The notes below the pieces were generated by a model. That model was not told where the DNA came from. It saw nothing but the letters and a program-made list of their open reading frames with translations, and did not search any database. A DNA stretch of 36,730 nt from Gallibacterium faecale (lineage in GTDB: Bacteria; Pseudomonadota; Gammaproteobacteria; Enterobacterales; Pasteurellaceae), in contig NZ_JAQIBB010000049.1 of the NCBI RefSeq assembly GCF_027920745.1, positions 1 to 36,730 of the forward strand. The letters are read 5' to 3'. Each line of letters starts with the position of its first letter. Position 1 is the stretch's first letter. Both the position numbers and the translations under genes were made by a program. Below, piece after piece: positions 17,018 to 24,125 of this stretch.

Positions 17018-17929
17018 ATGCAACTAGCAAAAACAAAAACGACCCAAGAAAATCAAACCAAACCAGCGAAAATTGTTGGCGAAAAATTGCAGAAAGTATT
17101 AGCAAGAACAGGATTAGGCTCTCGCCGTGAGATTGAAACGATTATTGCCGCTGGACGTGTTAGTGTTGATGGCGTGATTGCGACTTTGGGAGAACGTGTT
17201 GAAGTAAAAACAGATACAAAGATTCGTGTAGATGGACAATTGGTATCATTGATCCCAGTACGCAAAGAAATTTGCCGAGTTCTTATGTATTATAAGCCTG
17301 AAGGAGAGTTATGTACTCGTCATGATCCAGAGGGGCGAGCTACTGTATTTGAACGTTTACCTAAAATTAGCAATGGACGCTGGATTGCAGTAGGGCGTTT
17401 AGATATCAATACATCAGGATTATTGCTATTTACCACAGATGGTGAATTAGCAAATCGTTTAATGCACCCAAGTAAGGAAGTCGAGCGTGAATATTCTGTA
17501 CGGGTTTTTGGTGATGTAACAGAAAAAATGTTAGCGCAATTACGCAAAGGCGTACAGTTAGAAGATGGACCTGCGAGTTTTAAAAAAATTACACCACAAG
17601 GTGGGCAAGGTATGAATCAATGGTTCTCGGTTACTTTAACTGAGGGACGTAATCGTGAAGTGCGTCGCTTATGGGAATCACAAGGGATTCAAGTTAGCCG
17701 CTTAATTCGTACTCGTTATGGCAATATTGAACTGATGCGTGGTTTACCTCGTGGTGGTTGGGAAGAACTACCATTAGATAAAGTGAATTATTTACGCCAA
17801 TTAGTGGGTTTACCATTGGAAACAGAAAGTAAATTAGATATCAAAAATCCACGTAAATTTAAATCAAATCAAATTCGTAAAGCTGTAAAACAACATGCGT
17901 TGAGAAAAAAACGTTATCAACAACGCTAA
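17018..17929 (+). CDS. rluB: 23S rRNA pseudouridine 2605 synthase
   Basis: 303 residues from the ATG at 17018, which has AAGAGGA just upstream; in-frame TTG (16973) and ATG (16985) codons have none. It isomerises U2605 of 23S rRNA to pseudouridine. Seen: an S4 RNA-binding domain at about 24-80 (EKLQKVLARTGLGSRREIE), then the RsuA-type catalytic domain with the active Asp in VGRLDINTSGLLLFTTDGE, VTLTEGRNREVRRLWESQG, and a basic C-terminal tail. The 20-residue basic N-terminal lead before the S4 domain is longer than in E. coli RluB. It is cytosolic and ribosome-associated, in a plus-strand series with yciO and cysB. Confidence 0.95.
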   Translation: MQLAKTKTTQENQTKPAKIVGEKLQKVLARTGLGSRREIETIIAAGRVSVDGVIATLGERVEVKTDTKIRVDGQLVSLIPVRKEICRVLMYYKPEGELCTRHDPEGRATVFERLPKISNGRWIAVGRLDINTSGLLLFTTDGELANRLMHPSKEVEREYSVRVFGDVTEKMLAQLRKGVQLEDGPASFKKITPQGGQGMNQWFSVTLTEGRNREVRRLWESQGIQVSRLIRTRYGNIELMRGLPRGGWEELPLDKVNYLRQLVGLPLETESKLDIKNPRKFKSNQIRKAVKQHALRKKRYQQR

Positions 17930-17950
17930 TTCAATAAGGAGAGGGAAGCA

Positions 17951-18922
17951 ATGAAGTTACAACAACTGCGTTATATTGTTGAAATTGCAAATCATAATTT
18001 GAATATTACCGATGCGGCAAAGTCGCTTTATACTTCCCAGCCTGGTATTAGTAAGCAAGTTAAATTGCTCGAAGATGAGTTGGGATTACCCATTTTTGAA
18101 CGTAACGGCAAACATATTCAATGTTTAACCCCAACTGGGGAAAAGATTGTGGCGATTGCTCGTGAGTTACTGGTAAAAGAGCAGAGTATCAAAGCAATTG
18201 CTGATGAACATAAACGCCCAGATGTGGGAGCATTACGTATTGCAACCACAAATACTCAAGCACGCTATAAATTGCCTGAGGTGGTGAAACAATTCGTCAA
18301 ACGTTATCCAGATGTGAGTTTGCATATTCATCAAGGATCACCACAACAAATTTATGAGCTATTGTTATCAGGTGAAATTGATTTAGCGATTATTACTGAA
18401 GCACAATATCTGTTTGAAGATGCGATTTTATTGCCTTGTTATATGTGGAATCGTTCGGTAATTGTGAAAAAAGATCATCCACTCGCACAAGTTGATGAAT
18501 TAACTATTGAAGAATTAGGTAAATATCCATTAGTGACTTATATTTTTGGCTTTACAGGACGCTCTGATTTAGATGAAGCCTTTAGCCGAGAAGGGATTTT
18601 ACCTAATACGGTATTTACAGCAACAGATGCTGACGTAATTAAAACCTATGTACGACTAGGACTTGGCGTAGGAATTATGGCATCAATGGCTTATGCTGAA
18701 AGTGATAGTGATTTAGTGGCTATTGATGCAAGCCATTTATTTAAAGCAAGTATGACGCAAATTGCATTTAAGAAAGGGGCTTTTTTACGCCGTTATACAT
18801 ATGATTTTATCCAATTATTTGCACCACATTTAACTCGCCCACAGGTTGAGCAGGCAGAGCAAATACGTGATAACAATGCAATTCGTAAGATGTTTGATGA
18901 TGTACATTTAGATTATTTATAA
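17951..18922 (+). CDS. cysB: LysR-family regulator CysB
   Basis: 323 residues, one fewer than E. coli CysB. It activates genes for sulphate and thiosulphate uptake and cysteine synthesis and senses O-acetylserine or N-acetylserine. Seen: MKLQQLRYIVEIANHNLNIT then DAAKSLYTSQPGISKQVKLL (helix-turn-helix, about 19-40), and the inducer domain with ATTNTQARYKLP, the HQGSPQQIYELL loop and RLGLGVGIMASMAY. These features are specific to the CysB/Cbl branch. GGAGAGGGA lies before the ATG. A terminator follows, separating it from the sialic-acid operon. No cys structural genes are in the window, consistent with its role as a distant activator. Confidence 0.95.
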   Translation: MKLQQLRYIVEIANHNLNITDAAKSLYTSQPGISKQVKLLEDELGLPIFERNGKHIQCLTPTGEKIVAIARELLVKEQSIKAIADEHKRPDVGALRIATTNTQARYKLPEVVKQFVKRYPDVSLHIHQGSPQQIYELLLSGEIDLAIITEAQYLFEDAILLPCYMWNRSVIVKKDHPLAQVDELTIEELGKYPLVTYIFGFTGRSDLDEAFSREGILPNTVFTATDADVIKTYVRLGLGVGIMASMAYAESDSDLVAIDASHLFKASMTQIAFKKGAFLRRYTYDFIQLFAPHLTRPQVEQAEQIRDNNAIRKMFDDVHLDYL

Positions 18923-18970
18923 TCGGTTTATTACGTATTTTTGCTATATCGACAGTATAAAATGGTTAAA

Positions 18971-19003
18971 AATGAAGCAAGGGAGTCTAACTCCCTTCAT
19001 TTG
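18971..19003 (+). terminator. Terminator after cysB
   Basis: AATGAAG (18971-18977) and GGGAGT (18981-18986) pair with ACTCCC (18990-18995) and TTCATT (18996-19001), with a small CAA bulge and a CTA loop. A short T-run follows. It insulates the nan operon from the cysB transcript. Confidence 0.7.
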
Positions 19004-19037
19004 ATAGCAATTTTCCTCCATTTTCCCGTCTAAAATT

Positions 19038-19053
19038 TATGATCTAGATCTCA
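19038..19053 (+). promoter_or_regulatory. Probable CRP-binding site upstream of the nan operon
   Basis: TATGATCTAGATCTCA differs from the CRP core TGTGA-N6-TCACA at two positions, and its six-base centre TCTAGA equals that of the optimal synthetic site. Its centre lies about 60 bases before the inferred transcription start, the class I position. In H. influenzae, CRP and the RpiR-type regulator SiaR jointly control this pathway, which supports the call. It is followed by a run of nine A. Confidence 0.7.
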
Positions 19054-19070
19054 AAAAAAAATTATTTTTC

Positions 19071-19099
19071 TTGTTCTAAAGACGACATAAGAGTAAATT
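19071..19099 (+). promoter_or_regulatory. Candidate nanE promoter
   Basis: TTGTTC (19071-19076), a 17-base spacer and TAAATT (19094-19099) form a moderate sigma-70 promoter. A weak -35 is expected for a CRP-dependent promoter. The inferred transcription start is near 19106, leaving a leader of about 45 bases. Confidence 0.5.
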
Positions 19100-19111
19100 A
19101 CACAGCATAAT

Positions 19112-19130
19112 GAAGTCTAACTTCTTTTTT
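19112..19130 (+). promoter_or_regulatory. Small hairpin with T-run in the nanE leader
   Basis: GAAGT-CTA-ACTTC (19112-19124) is followed by six T. It looks like a miniature intrinsic terminator between the inferred promoter and the nanE start. A 5-bp stem is short, so attenuation is only a possibility. The ATG at 19110 lies inside this element and is an unlikely start for nanE. Confidence 0.3.
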
Positions 19131-19151
19131 ATTAAGTTTACTGGAGTTTAT

Positions 19152-19841
19152 ATGTCAAATTTAGATCAACAACATATTCTTGAAGTGATTAAGCACGGCT
19201 TAATTGCTTCTTGCCAACCTGTTGATGATGGTCCAATGGATCACCCAGAAATCGTTGCTGCGATGGCACAAGCCTCTGTGATTGGTGGTGCAGCAGGATT
19301 ACGAATTGAAGGTGTCGATAATTTAAAAGCAACCCGTAGAGTGGTTAATGTACCTATTATTGGGATTGTAAAACGCGATTTACCAGATAGCCCAGTACGG
19401 ATTACCCCATTTTTAGACGATGTTGAAGCGTTAGCCGCAGCAGGGGCAGATATTATTGCCTTTGATGGGACTTTCCGTAACCGCCCGACCAGTATTGAAG
19501 AAACAGTAAAACGAATTAAAGAATTAGGATTACTTTCGATGGCGGATTGTTCTACCTTTGAAGAAGGAATGTTTTGTCAAAAATTAGGGGTAGATCTGAT
19601 TGGAAGTACTATGTCAGGCTATACTGGTGGTCCAGTACCAGCGGAACCTGATTATCAATTAGTCATTGATTTAGCGAAAGCAGGTTGTCGAGTGATGGCG
19701 GAAGGACGTTACAATACGCCTGAATTAGCGAAAAAAGCGATTGAGATCGGTGCGCATTCCGTTACAGTTGGTTCTGCATTAACACGTTTAGAGCATATTG
19801 TGAGCTGGTTTGCTAATGCAGTGAAATCTGCCAATCAATAA
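19152..19841 (+). CDS. nanE: N-acetylmannosamine-6-phosphate 2-epimerase
   Basis: 229 residues from the ATG at 19152; GGAG seven bases upstream decides the start over the in-frame ATG at 19110. It converts ManNAc-6-P to GlcNAc-6-P, the third step of sialic-acid breakdown. It is a TIM barrel. Seen: HGLIASCQPVDDGPMD, GAAGLRIEGVDN, PIIGIVKRD with the probable catalytic Lys74, IIAFDGTFRNRP, STMSGYTGG, and VMAEGRYNTPE with the probable catalytic Glu184, then HSVTVGSALTR. It is cytosolic and the first gene of a five-gene operon with gaps of about 12-25 bases. Likely controlled by the downstream RpiR-type regulator and CRP. Confidence 0.96.
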   Translation: MSNLDQQHILEVIKHGLIASCQPVDDGPMDHPEIVAAMAQASVIGGAAGLRIEGVDNLKATRRVVNVPIIGIVKRDLPDSPVRITPFLDDVEALAAAGADIIAFDGTFRNRPTSIEETVKRIKELGLLSMADCSTFEEGMFCQKLGVDLIGSTMSGYTGGPVPAEPDYQLVIDLAKAGCRVMAEGRYNTPELAKKAIEIGAHSVTVGSALTRLEHIVSWFANAVKSANQ

Positions 19842-19853
19842 TAAGGAAAGGAT

Positions 19854-20738
19854 ATGCAAGTTCTTGCGTTAGATATTGGTGGTACAAAAATTGCAGCAGC
19901 TTTAGTAAAAGAAGGCAAAGTCGTACAGCGTCAGCAAATTGTTACTCCACAACAAAATGCCGCTGAGGGAATGCATCAAGCATTGGCACACGTTATAAAA
20001 CAGTATCAAGGACAATTTGATTGTGTGGCAGTAGCTTCGACAGGCATTATTAATAATGGTGTATTAACAGCATTAAATCCAAAAAACTTAGGTGGTTTAG
20101 CTGAATTTCCATTAAAAGAGAGTATTGCTCGTCATACTGATAAACCAATAGGTTTATTAAATGATGTTCAAGCAGCTGCTTGTGCGGAATATAAAGAACA
20201 GGACAGTAACCAAGTAGAAAATTTTGTATTTATCACCGTTTCTACTGGCGTGGGTGGTGGTATTATTCTACAACGTCAATTATTAACAGAACCTAATGGT
20301 GTTGCAGGGCATATTGGTCATACATTAGCGGATCCAAATGGACCTGTATGTGGTTGCGGACGTCGTGGTTGTGTAGAAGCGATTGCATCTGGACGTGCGA
20401 TTGAAGCTGCTGCCAGTGTGTGGGAAAACCCATGTTCACCGAAAGAAGTATTTGAGCGTTTCCGTCAGCAGGATCCATTAGCGAGTGAAGTTGTACACCG
20501 TTCTGCGAAAACCATTGCCAATTTAATTGCAGATCTAGTGATCGGATTAGATATTCAAAAAGTGGTTATTGGTGGTAGTGTTGGGTTAGCAGATGGATAT
20601 CTACCATTAGTACAAACCTATTTACGGCAACAACCTAAATTCTATCAATGCCAAGTTGAACGCGCTTTCCATGGACAAGATGCAGGTTTAATTGGTGCTG
20701 CATTGTGGGTTGAACAAAATCAAGAAAAATTAAAATAA
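19854..20738 (+). CDS. nanK: N-acetylmannosamine kinase (ROK family)
   Basis: 294 residues. It phosphorylates ManNAc at O6 with ATP. Seen: ALDIGGTKIAAALV at the N-terminus (phosphate-binding loop), ASTGIINNGVL, LLNDVQAAACAEY with the catalytic Asp, TVSTGVGGGII, and the ROK zinc signature GHIGHTLADPNGPVCGCGRR followed by GCVEAIASGRAI. The C-terminal VVIGGSVGLADGYLP completes the fold. Length is normal. AAGGAAAGGAT precedes the ATG, and 12 bases separate it from nanE. The product passes to NanE, encoded just upstream. Confidence 0.95.
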   Translation: MQVLALDIGGTKIAAALVKEGKVVQRQQIVTPQQNAAEGMHQALAHVIKQYQGQFDCVAVASTGIINNGVLTALNPKNLGGLAEFPLKESIARHTDKPIGLLNDVQAAACAEYKEQDSNQVENFVFITVSTGVGGGIILQRQLLTEPNGVAGHIGHTLADPNGPVCGCGRRGCVEAIASGRAIEAAASVWENPCSPKEVFERFRQQDPLASEVVHRSAKTIANLIADLVIGLDIQKVVIGGSVGLADGYLPLVQTYLRQQPKFYQCQVERAFHGQDAGLIGAALWVEQNQEKLK

Positions 20739-20750
20739 GGATAACAGAAT

Positions 20751-21218
20751 ATGTTTATTGGTGATTTAACAAAACAAGATTATAAATTAGGCTTACCAAA
20801 GGCGATTGGTGATGCATTAGATTATCTTCAAACCATTGACCTAGCTGGATTAGAAACTGGTCGTCATGATATTAGCGATCAAGTTTATATGAATGTTATG
20901 GAACTAGATACTTGCGCAGCAGAAAGTAAAAAAGCAGAAATTCATCGTAAGTATTTAGATATCCAAGTTTTGATCAGTGGAAAAGAAGCGATTCAATGTA
21001 GTCCAGTTTACCCAGATCTTTCACTTTATACTGAATATGATGAACAAGACGATTATCAATTAACGCCAGATATTGAAGCTAAAAATGAAGTCGTTTTGCG
21101 TCCAAAAATGTTTGCTATCTTTTTCCCATACGAACCGCATAAACCATGCTGTAATGTGGATCAACAAGTACAACATCTTAAAAAATTAGTAGTAAAAATC
21201 CCTGTGGATTTACTTTAA
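20751..21218 (+). CDS. nanQ: YhcH/YjgK/YiaL-family protein, probable sialic-acid anomerase NanQ
   Basis: 155 residues of the DUF386 (YhcH/YjgK/YiaL) family, a cupin-like beta-barrel with a metal site. E. coli YhcH, renamed NanQ, speeds interconversion of sialic-acid anomers. Seen: ETGRHDISDQVYMNVMELDT, AEIHRKYLDIQVLISGKEAI, FAIFFPYEPHKPCC with the conserved His residues, and KLVVKIPVDLL at the end. It sits between nanK and the regulator, which supports a role in this pathway. Start supported by AAGGATAACAG. As I recall, the H. influenzae homologue (HI0227) lies outside its nan cluster, so gene order differs here. Confidence 0.88.
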   Translation: MFIGDLTKQDYKLGLPKAIGDALDYLQTIDLAGLETGRHDISDQVYMNVMELDTCAAESKKAEIHRKYLDIQVLISGKEAIQCSPVYPDLSLYTEYDEQDDYQLTPDIEAKNEVVLRPKMFAIFFPYEPHKPCCNVDQQVQHLKKLVVKIPVDLL

Positions 21219-21236
21219 TCCTATAAGGAGGTCGGA

Positions 21237-22103
21237 ATGTCAGAAAGCGGCAAAATCCTAGATACCATTGGTGCTTTGCAAAATAGTTTAACCAAAACAG
21301 AAAAACGAATTGCATCCGCAATATTGGCATCTCCAAATTTACTCAGCCAATCATCATTATCAGAAGTTTCCGCACAATTAAATGTTGGCGAAGCTACTTT
21401 TATTCGTTTCTGTCGCACACTCGGGTTTAAAGGTTATACTGATTTTAAACTTGAGTTGGCGATTGAGTTGGCAACGCAAGAAAAACAAAATCAAACATTA
21501 TTAGATACAGATGTTTCTGCTGAAGATAGTGCATTGGAAATTGCAAAAAAATTGCAAACCGCATTAGTAAATGTTGTGGGAGAAACAATTAATCTATTAG
21601 ATTTTGAACAGCTAGAACGTGTGGTAGATGAATTACAACAAGCAAAACGTATTTTCTTATTTGGTGTAGGTTCATCAGGGATTACGGCTGAAGACGTGAA
21701 ACATAAATTAATGCGTATTGGGTTACAAGTAGATGCAACAACTAATAACCATTTTATGTATATGCAAGCGTCATTAATGAAGAAAGGGGATGTCGTGATT
21801 GGTATTAGCCATTCTGGTTATTCCGAAGAAATTATTCGTACGTTGAAGATTGCACAAAAAAACGAAGCAAAAACAATTGCATTAACGCACAATTTGCGTT
21901 CGCCTATTACCGAAGTGGCAGACTATGTATTAATTAATGGTAATCGCCAAGGACAAATGCAGGGCGATTCTATTGGTACCAAAATAGCGCAACTGTTCGT
22001 GATGGATTTAATTTATGCGTTGTTAGTGCGTAAGGAAGAACAAAGTGCAATTCAAGCGAAGCAAAAAACAATTAATGTAATTTTAGAACAACGAATCAAA
22101 TAA
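21237..22103 (+). CDS. siaR: MurR/RpiR-family regulator of sialic-acid catabolism (SiaR/NanR type)
   Basis: 288 residues. The N-terminal HTH_6 domain (about 1-77) has LTKTEKRIASAILASP, SSLSEVSAQLNVGEATFIRF and CRTLGFKGYTDFKLELA. The C-terminal SIS sugar-phosphate domain (about 120-250) has RIFLFGVGSSGITAEDVKHK, GDVVIGISHSGYSEEII and ADYVLINGNRQGQMQGDS. In H. influenzae this protein represses the nan and siaPQM genes and responds to a pathway amino-sugar phosphate, as I recall glucosamine-6-phosphate, together with CRP. A strong AAGGAGG precedes the ATG. Being inside the operon it would control its own synthesis. It is unrelated to the GntR-type NanR of E. coli, so I use siaR. Confidence 0.9.
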   Translation: MSESGKILDTIGALQNSLTKTEKRIASAILASPNLLSQSSLSEVSAQLNVGEATFIRFCRTLGFKGYTDFKLELAIELATQEKQNQTLLDTDVSAEDSALEIAKKLQTALVNVVGETINLLDFEQLERVVDELQQAKRIFLFGVGSSGITAEDVKHKLMRIGLQVDATTNNHFMYMQASLMKKGDVVIGISHSGYSEEIIRTLKIAQKNEAKTIALTHNLRSPITEVADYVLINGNRQGQMQGDSIGTKIAQLFVMDLIYALLVRKEEQSAIQAKQKTINVILEQRIK

Positions 22104-22126
22104 CTCTCTTGTCATAAGGAAACAAC

Positions 22127-23008
22127 ATGAAAAACTTAAAAGGTATCATTAGTGCATTATTAGTGTCATTCAATGCAGATGGCTCAATTAATGAAAAAGG
22201 TTTGCGTGAAATCATTCGTTATAACATCGATAAAATGAAAATTGATGGTTTATATGTGGGCGGTAGTACCGGCGAAAACTTTATGCTTTCTACTGAAGAG
22301 AAAAAAGAGATCTTCCGTATTGCAAAAGATGAAGCAAAAGACCAAGTTGCATTAATTGCACAAGTAGGTAGCGTTAATCTACATGAATCTGTGGAATTAG
22401 GTAAATATGCTACCGAATTAGGCTATGACTGCTTGTCAGCGGTAACCCCGTTCTACTATAAATTCAGCTTTGCTGAAATCAAAAACTACTATGACACCAT
22501 TATTGCAGAAACTGGTAACAATATGATTGTTTACTCAATTCCATTCTTAACAGGCGTTAATATTGGTGTGGAACAATTTGGTGAACTTTATAAAAATCCA
22601 AAAGTAATTGGTGTGAAATTTACTGCAGGTGATTTCTACTTATTAGAACGTGTGAAAAAAGCGTATCCAGATCACCTCATTTGGGCTGGTTTTGATGAAA
22701 TGATGCTTTCTGCTGCGGTATTAGGTGTGGACGGAGCAATTGGTAGTACCTTTAACGTTAATGGTGTACGTGCAAGACAAATTTTTGAATATGCACAACA
22801 AGGTAAGATTGCGGAAGCACGTGCAATTCAACACGTTACAAACGATTTAATTGAAGGTATCTTATCAAATGGTTTATACCTCACTATCAAAGAATTGCTC
22901 AAATTAGATGGTGTGGATGCAGGTTATTGTCGTGAACCAATGACAAAAGAGTTAACACCAGAAAAAGTTGCATTTGCAAAAGAATTAAAAGCAAAATACC
23001 TTTCTTAA
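22127..23008 (+). CDS. nanA: N-acetylneuraminate lyase
   Basis: 293 residues, normal length. It splits N-acetylneuraminate into ManNAc and pyruvate through a Schiff base. Seen: ISALLVSFNADGSINEKG at the N-terminus, the GGSTGE carboxylate loop at 45-50, AVTPFYYKF, catalytic Tyr136 in VYSIPFLTG, and the Schiff-base Lys164 in GVKFTAGDF. These numbers equal those of the H. influenzae enzyme. AAGGAAACA precedes the ATG. It is the last gene of the operon and is followed by a strong terminator. It is a cytosolic tetramer in the family. Its pyruvate product could feed the LDH-like enzyme nearby, though no link is shown by sequence. Confidence 0.97.
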   Translation: MKNLKGIISALLVSFNADGSINEKGLREIIRYNIDKMKIDGLYVGGSTGENFMLSTEEKKEIFRIAKDEAKDQVALIAQVGSVNLHESVELGKYATELGYDCLSAVTPFYYKFSFAEIKNYYDTIIAETGNNMIVYSIPFLTGVNIGVEQFGELYKNPKVIGVKFTAGDFYLLERVKKAYPDHLIWAGFDEMMLSAAVLGVDGAIGSTFNVNGVRARQIFEYAQQGKIAEARAIQHVTNDLIEGILSNGLYLTIKELLKLDGVDAGYCREPMTKELTPEKVAFAKELKAKYLS

Positions 23009-23039
23009 TTCTGTTATTTAGATGCTATTTGATGAAGAT

Positions 23040-23070
23040 GAAACTCACCATTATTGGTGAGTTTCTTTTT
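23040..23070 (+). terminator. Terminator of the nan operon
   Basis: GAAACTCACCA (23040-23050) and TGGTGAGTTTC (23055-23065) form a perfect 11-bp stem with a TTAT loop, followed by TTTTT. It clearly ends the operon before the toxin-antitoxin pair. Confidence 0.92.
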
Positions 23071-23150
23071 ACTCTTAAAAAGGAAAAGTAAACATAATTT
23101 TATGCTAAGCAAGGTATTTCATATTGATAGCGTCCGGAAATAACTAATTT

Positions 23151-23188
23151 TATACGGCTATTGACCGTATATTTTGTTTATATAATAA
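23151..23188 (+). promoter_or_regulatory. Promoter with overlapping operator for the toxin-antitoxin pair
   Basis: TATACGG (23151-23157) and CCGTATA (23165-23171) are perfect 7-bp inverted arms seven bases apart. The right arm overlaps TTGACC (23161-23166), a good -35. A TAATAA (23183-23188) is 16 bases further on, within a TATAATAATA stretch. This layout suits autorepression by the ribbon-helix-helix antitoxin. Confidence 0.65.
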
Positions 23189-23219
23189 TAGAACCCTATC
23201 AGGAAAAAGGGGAAAATCT

Positions 23220-23501
23220 ATGAAAAAAACGACAAAAGCAAGACTTGAAGCGAAAGTCAATGTTGAATTATATGAGTTATTTAAACAAGCAGCCGCGATT
23301 ACGGGTCGATCATTGACAGATTTTGTAGTTGATGTTGTGTATCAAGCTTCAGTAAAAACAATTTCTCAGCACCAATCTCTAATGCTCAGCATACAGGATC
23401 AAAAACTATTAGTAGATGCACTAAACGCAGATACGGATTTTAATGCATCTATGCAAGAAGCGATGGATATGCACAATGCTTTTCTTTCTCAAAAGCAATA
23501 A
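23220..23501 (+). CDS. DUF1778 (TacA-type) antitoxin
   Basis: 93 residues. The N-terminal part (about 6-50) is a ribbon-helix-helix domain, KARLEAKVNVELYELFKQAA followed by TGRSLTDFVVDVVYQAS, as in DUF1778 antitoxins such as TacA and AtaR. The C-terminal part, with ALNADTDFNASMQEAMDMHN, is the region that wraps the partner toxin. A good AGGGGA lies before the ATG. It is followed after 20 bases by a GNAT gene, the classical order. It probably represses its own promoter through the inverted repeat upstream. No close subfamily name is claimed. Confidence 0.88.
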   Translation: MKKTTKARLEAKVNVELYELFKQAAAITGRSLTDFVVDVVYQASVKTISQHQSLMLSIQDQKLLVDALNADTDFNASMQEAMDMHNAFLSQKQ

Positions 23502-23521
23502 TAAATATTGGATGAATAGAA

Positions 23522-24031
23522 ATGGATAGAGGTATTCTAATTGATTTAGATATTGTCGCTTTATCAGATCTTATTTTGAGCAAACAAGCCTTTTGTAGTG
23601 ATTCACAAATTTTGAACTTTTATTTTCAGACACAAGTTTCACAAGACGAGAAGAAAGAATTAACCAAATGTTTTGTGTTAATTAATAAAAAACTAGAAAA
23701 AATCATCGGTTATTATACGTTATCTGCCACATCAATTAATGTAGCAGATATTCCTATTTCTCGGATTAAGAAGCAGATTAGGTATCCTATGATACCGGCA
23801 GCTTTAATTGGCAGGCTTGCGATTGATCGCAATTTTACTCGGCAAGGATTTGGTAAATTTTTGATTGCTGACGCAATTAGCAAAGTAAGAGAGGCTAAGC
23901 TAGGAATTGCAGCATTATTGGTAGAAGCGAAAGATATTAAAGCTGTTGAATTTTATAAAAAACTAGGATTTATCCAGTTTATGGACAAACAAGATACATT
24001 ATTTTTGCCTTTAACAAAATTAATTAAATAA
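23522..24031 (+). CDS. GNAT-family (TacT/AtaT-type) toxin
   Basis: 169 residues, one GNAT acetyltransferase domain. Toxins of this type acetylate the amino group of certain aminoacyl-tRNAs and stop translation. Seen: LIDLDIVALSDLILS, KCFVLINKKLEKIIGYYTLSA (strands 2 to 4), ALIGRLAIDRNF, the acetyl-CoA loop RQGFGKFL at about 107-114, and the catalytic Tyr145 in FYKKLGF, equivalent to the tyrosine needed in TacT. Length is normal for the family. The ribosome site (GGATGAATAG) is weaker than that of the antitoxin, which would keep toxin synthesis lower. It seems intact, so the pair may be active. Which tRNA it would target cannot be read from the sequence. Confidence 0.87.
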   Translation: MDRGILIDLDIVALSDLILSKQAFCSDSQILNFYFQTQVSQDEKKELTKCFVLINKKLEKIIGYYTLSATSINVADIPISRIKKQIRYPMIPAALIGRLAIDRNFTRQGFGKFLIADAISKVREAKLGIAALLVEAKDIKAVEFYKKLGFIQFMDKQDTLFLPLTKLIK

Positions 24032-24067
24032 TAGTAATGTCACTTATTGATTTAAATTTTTTTTAAC

Positions 24068-24091
24068 TCAAATATTAAATTGAATATTTGA
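24068..24091. promoter_or_regulatory. Palindrome upstream of the LDH-like gene
   Basis: TCAAATATT (24068-24076) and AATATTTGA (24083-24091) are perfect 9-bp arms six bases apart, about 35 bases before the LDH-like start codon. It looks like an operator for a dimeric regulator, but no regulator of this gene is evident nearby. Confidence 0.4.
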
Positions 24092-24125
24092 TAATGATTG
24101 TAAACACAACAGAGTAGTAAACATT

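Noticed and set aside
19110..19151. A 14-residue N-terminal extension on NanE.
   Set aside because: The ATG at 19110 lies within a hairpin and has no Shine-Dalgarno, while the ATG at 19152 has GGAG at ideal spacing and begins where the family does.
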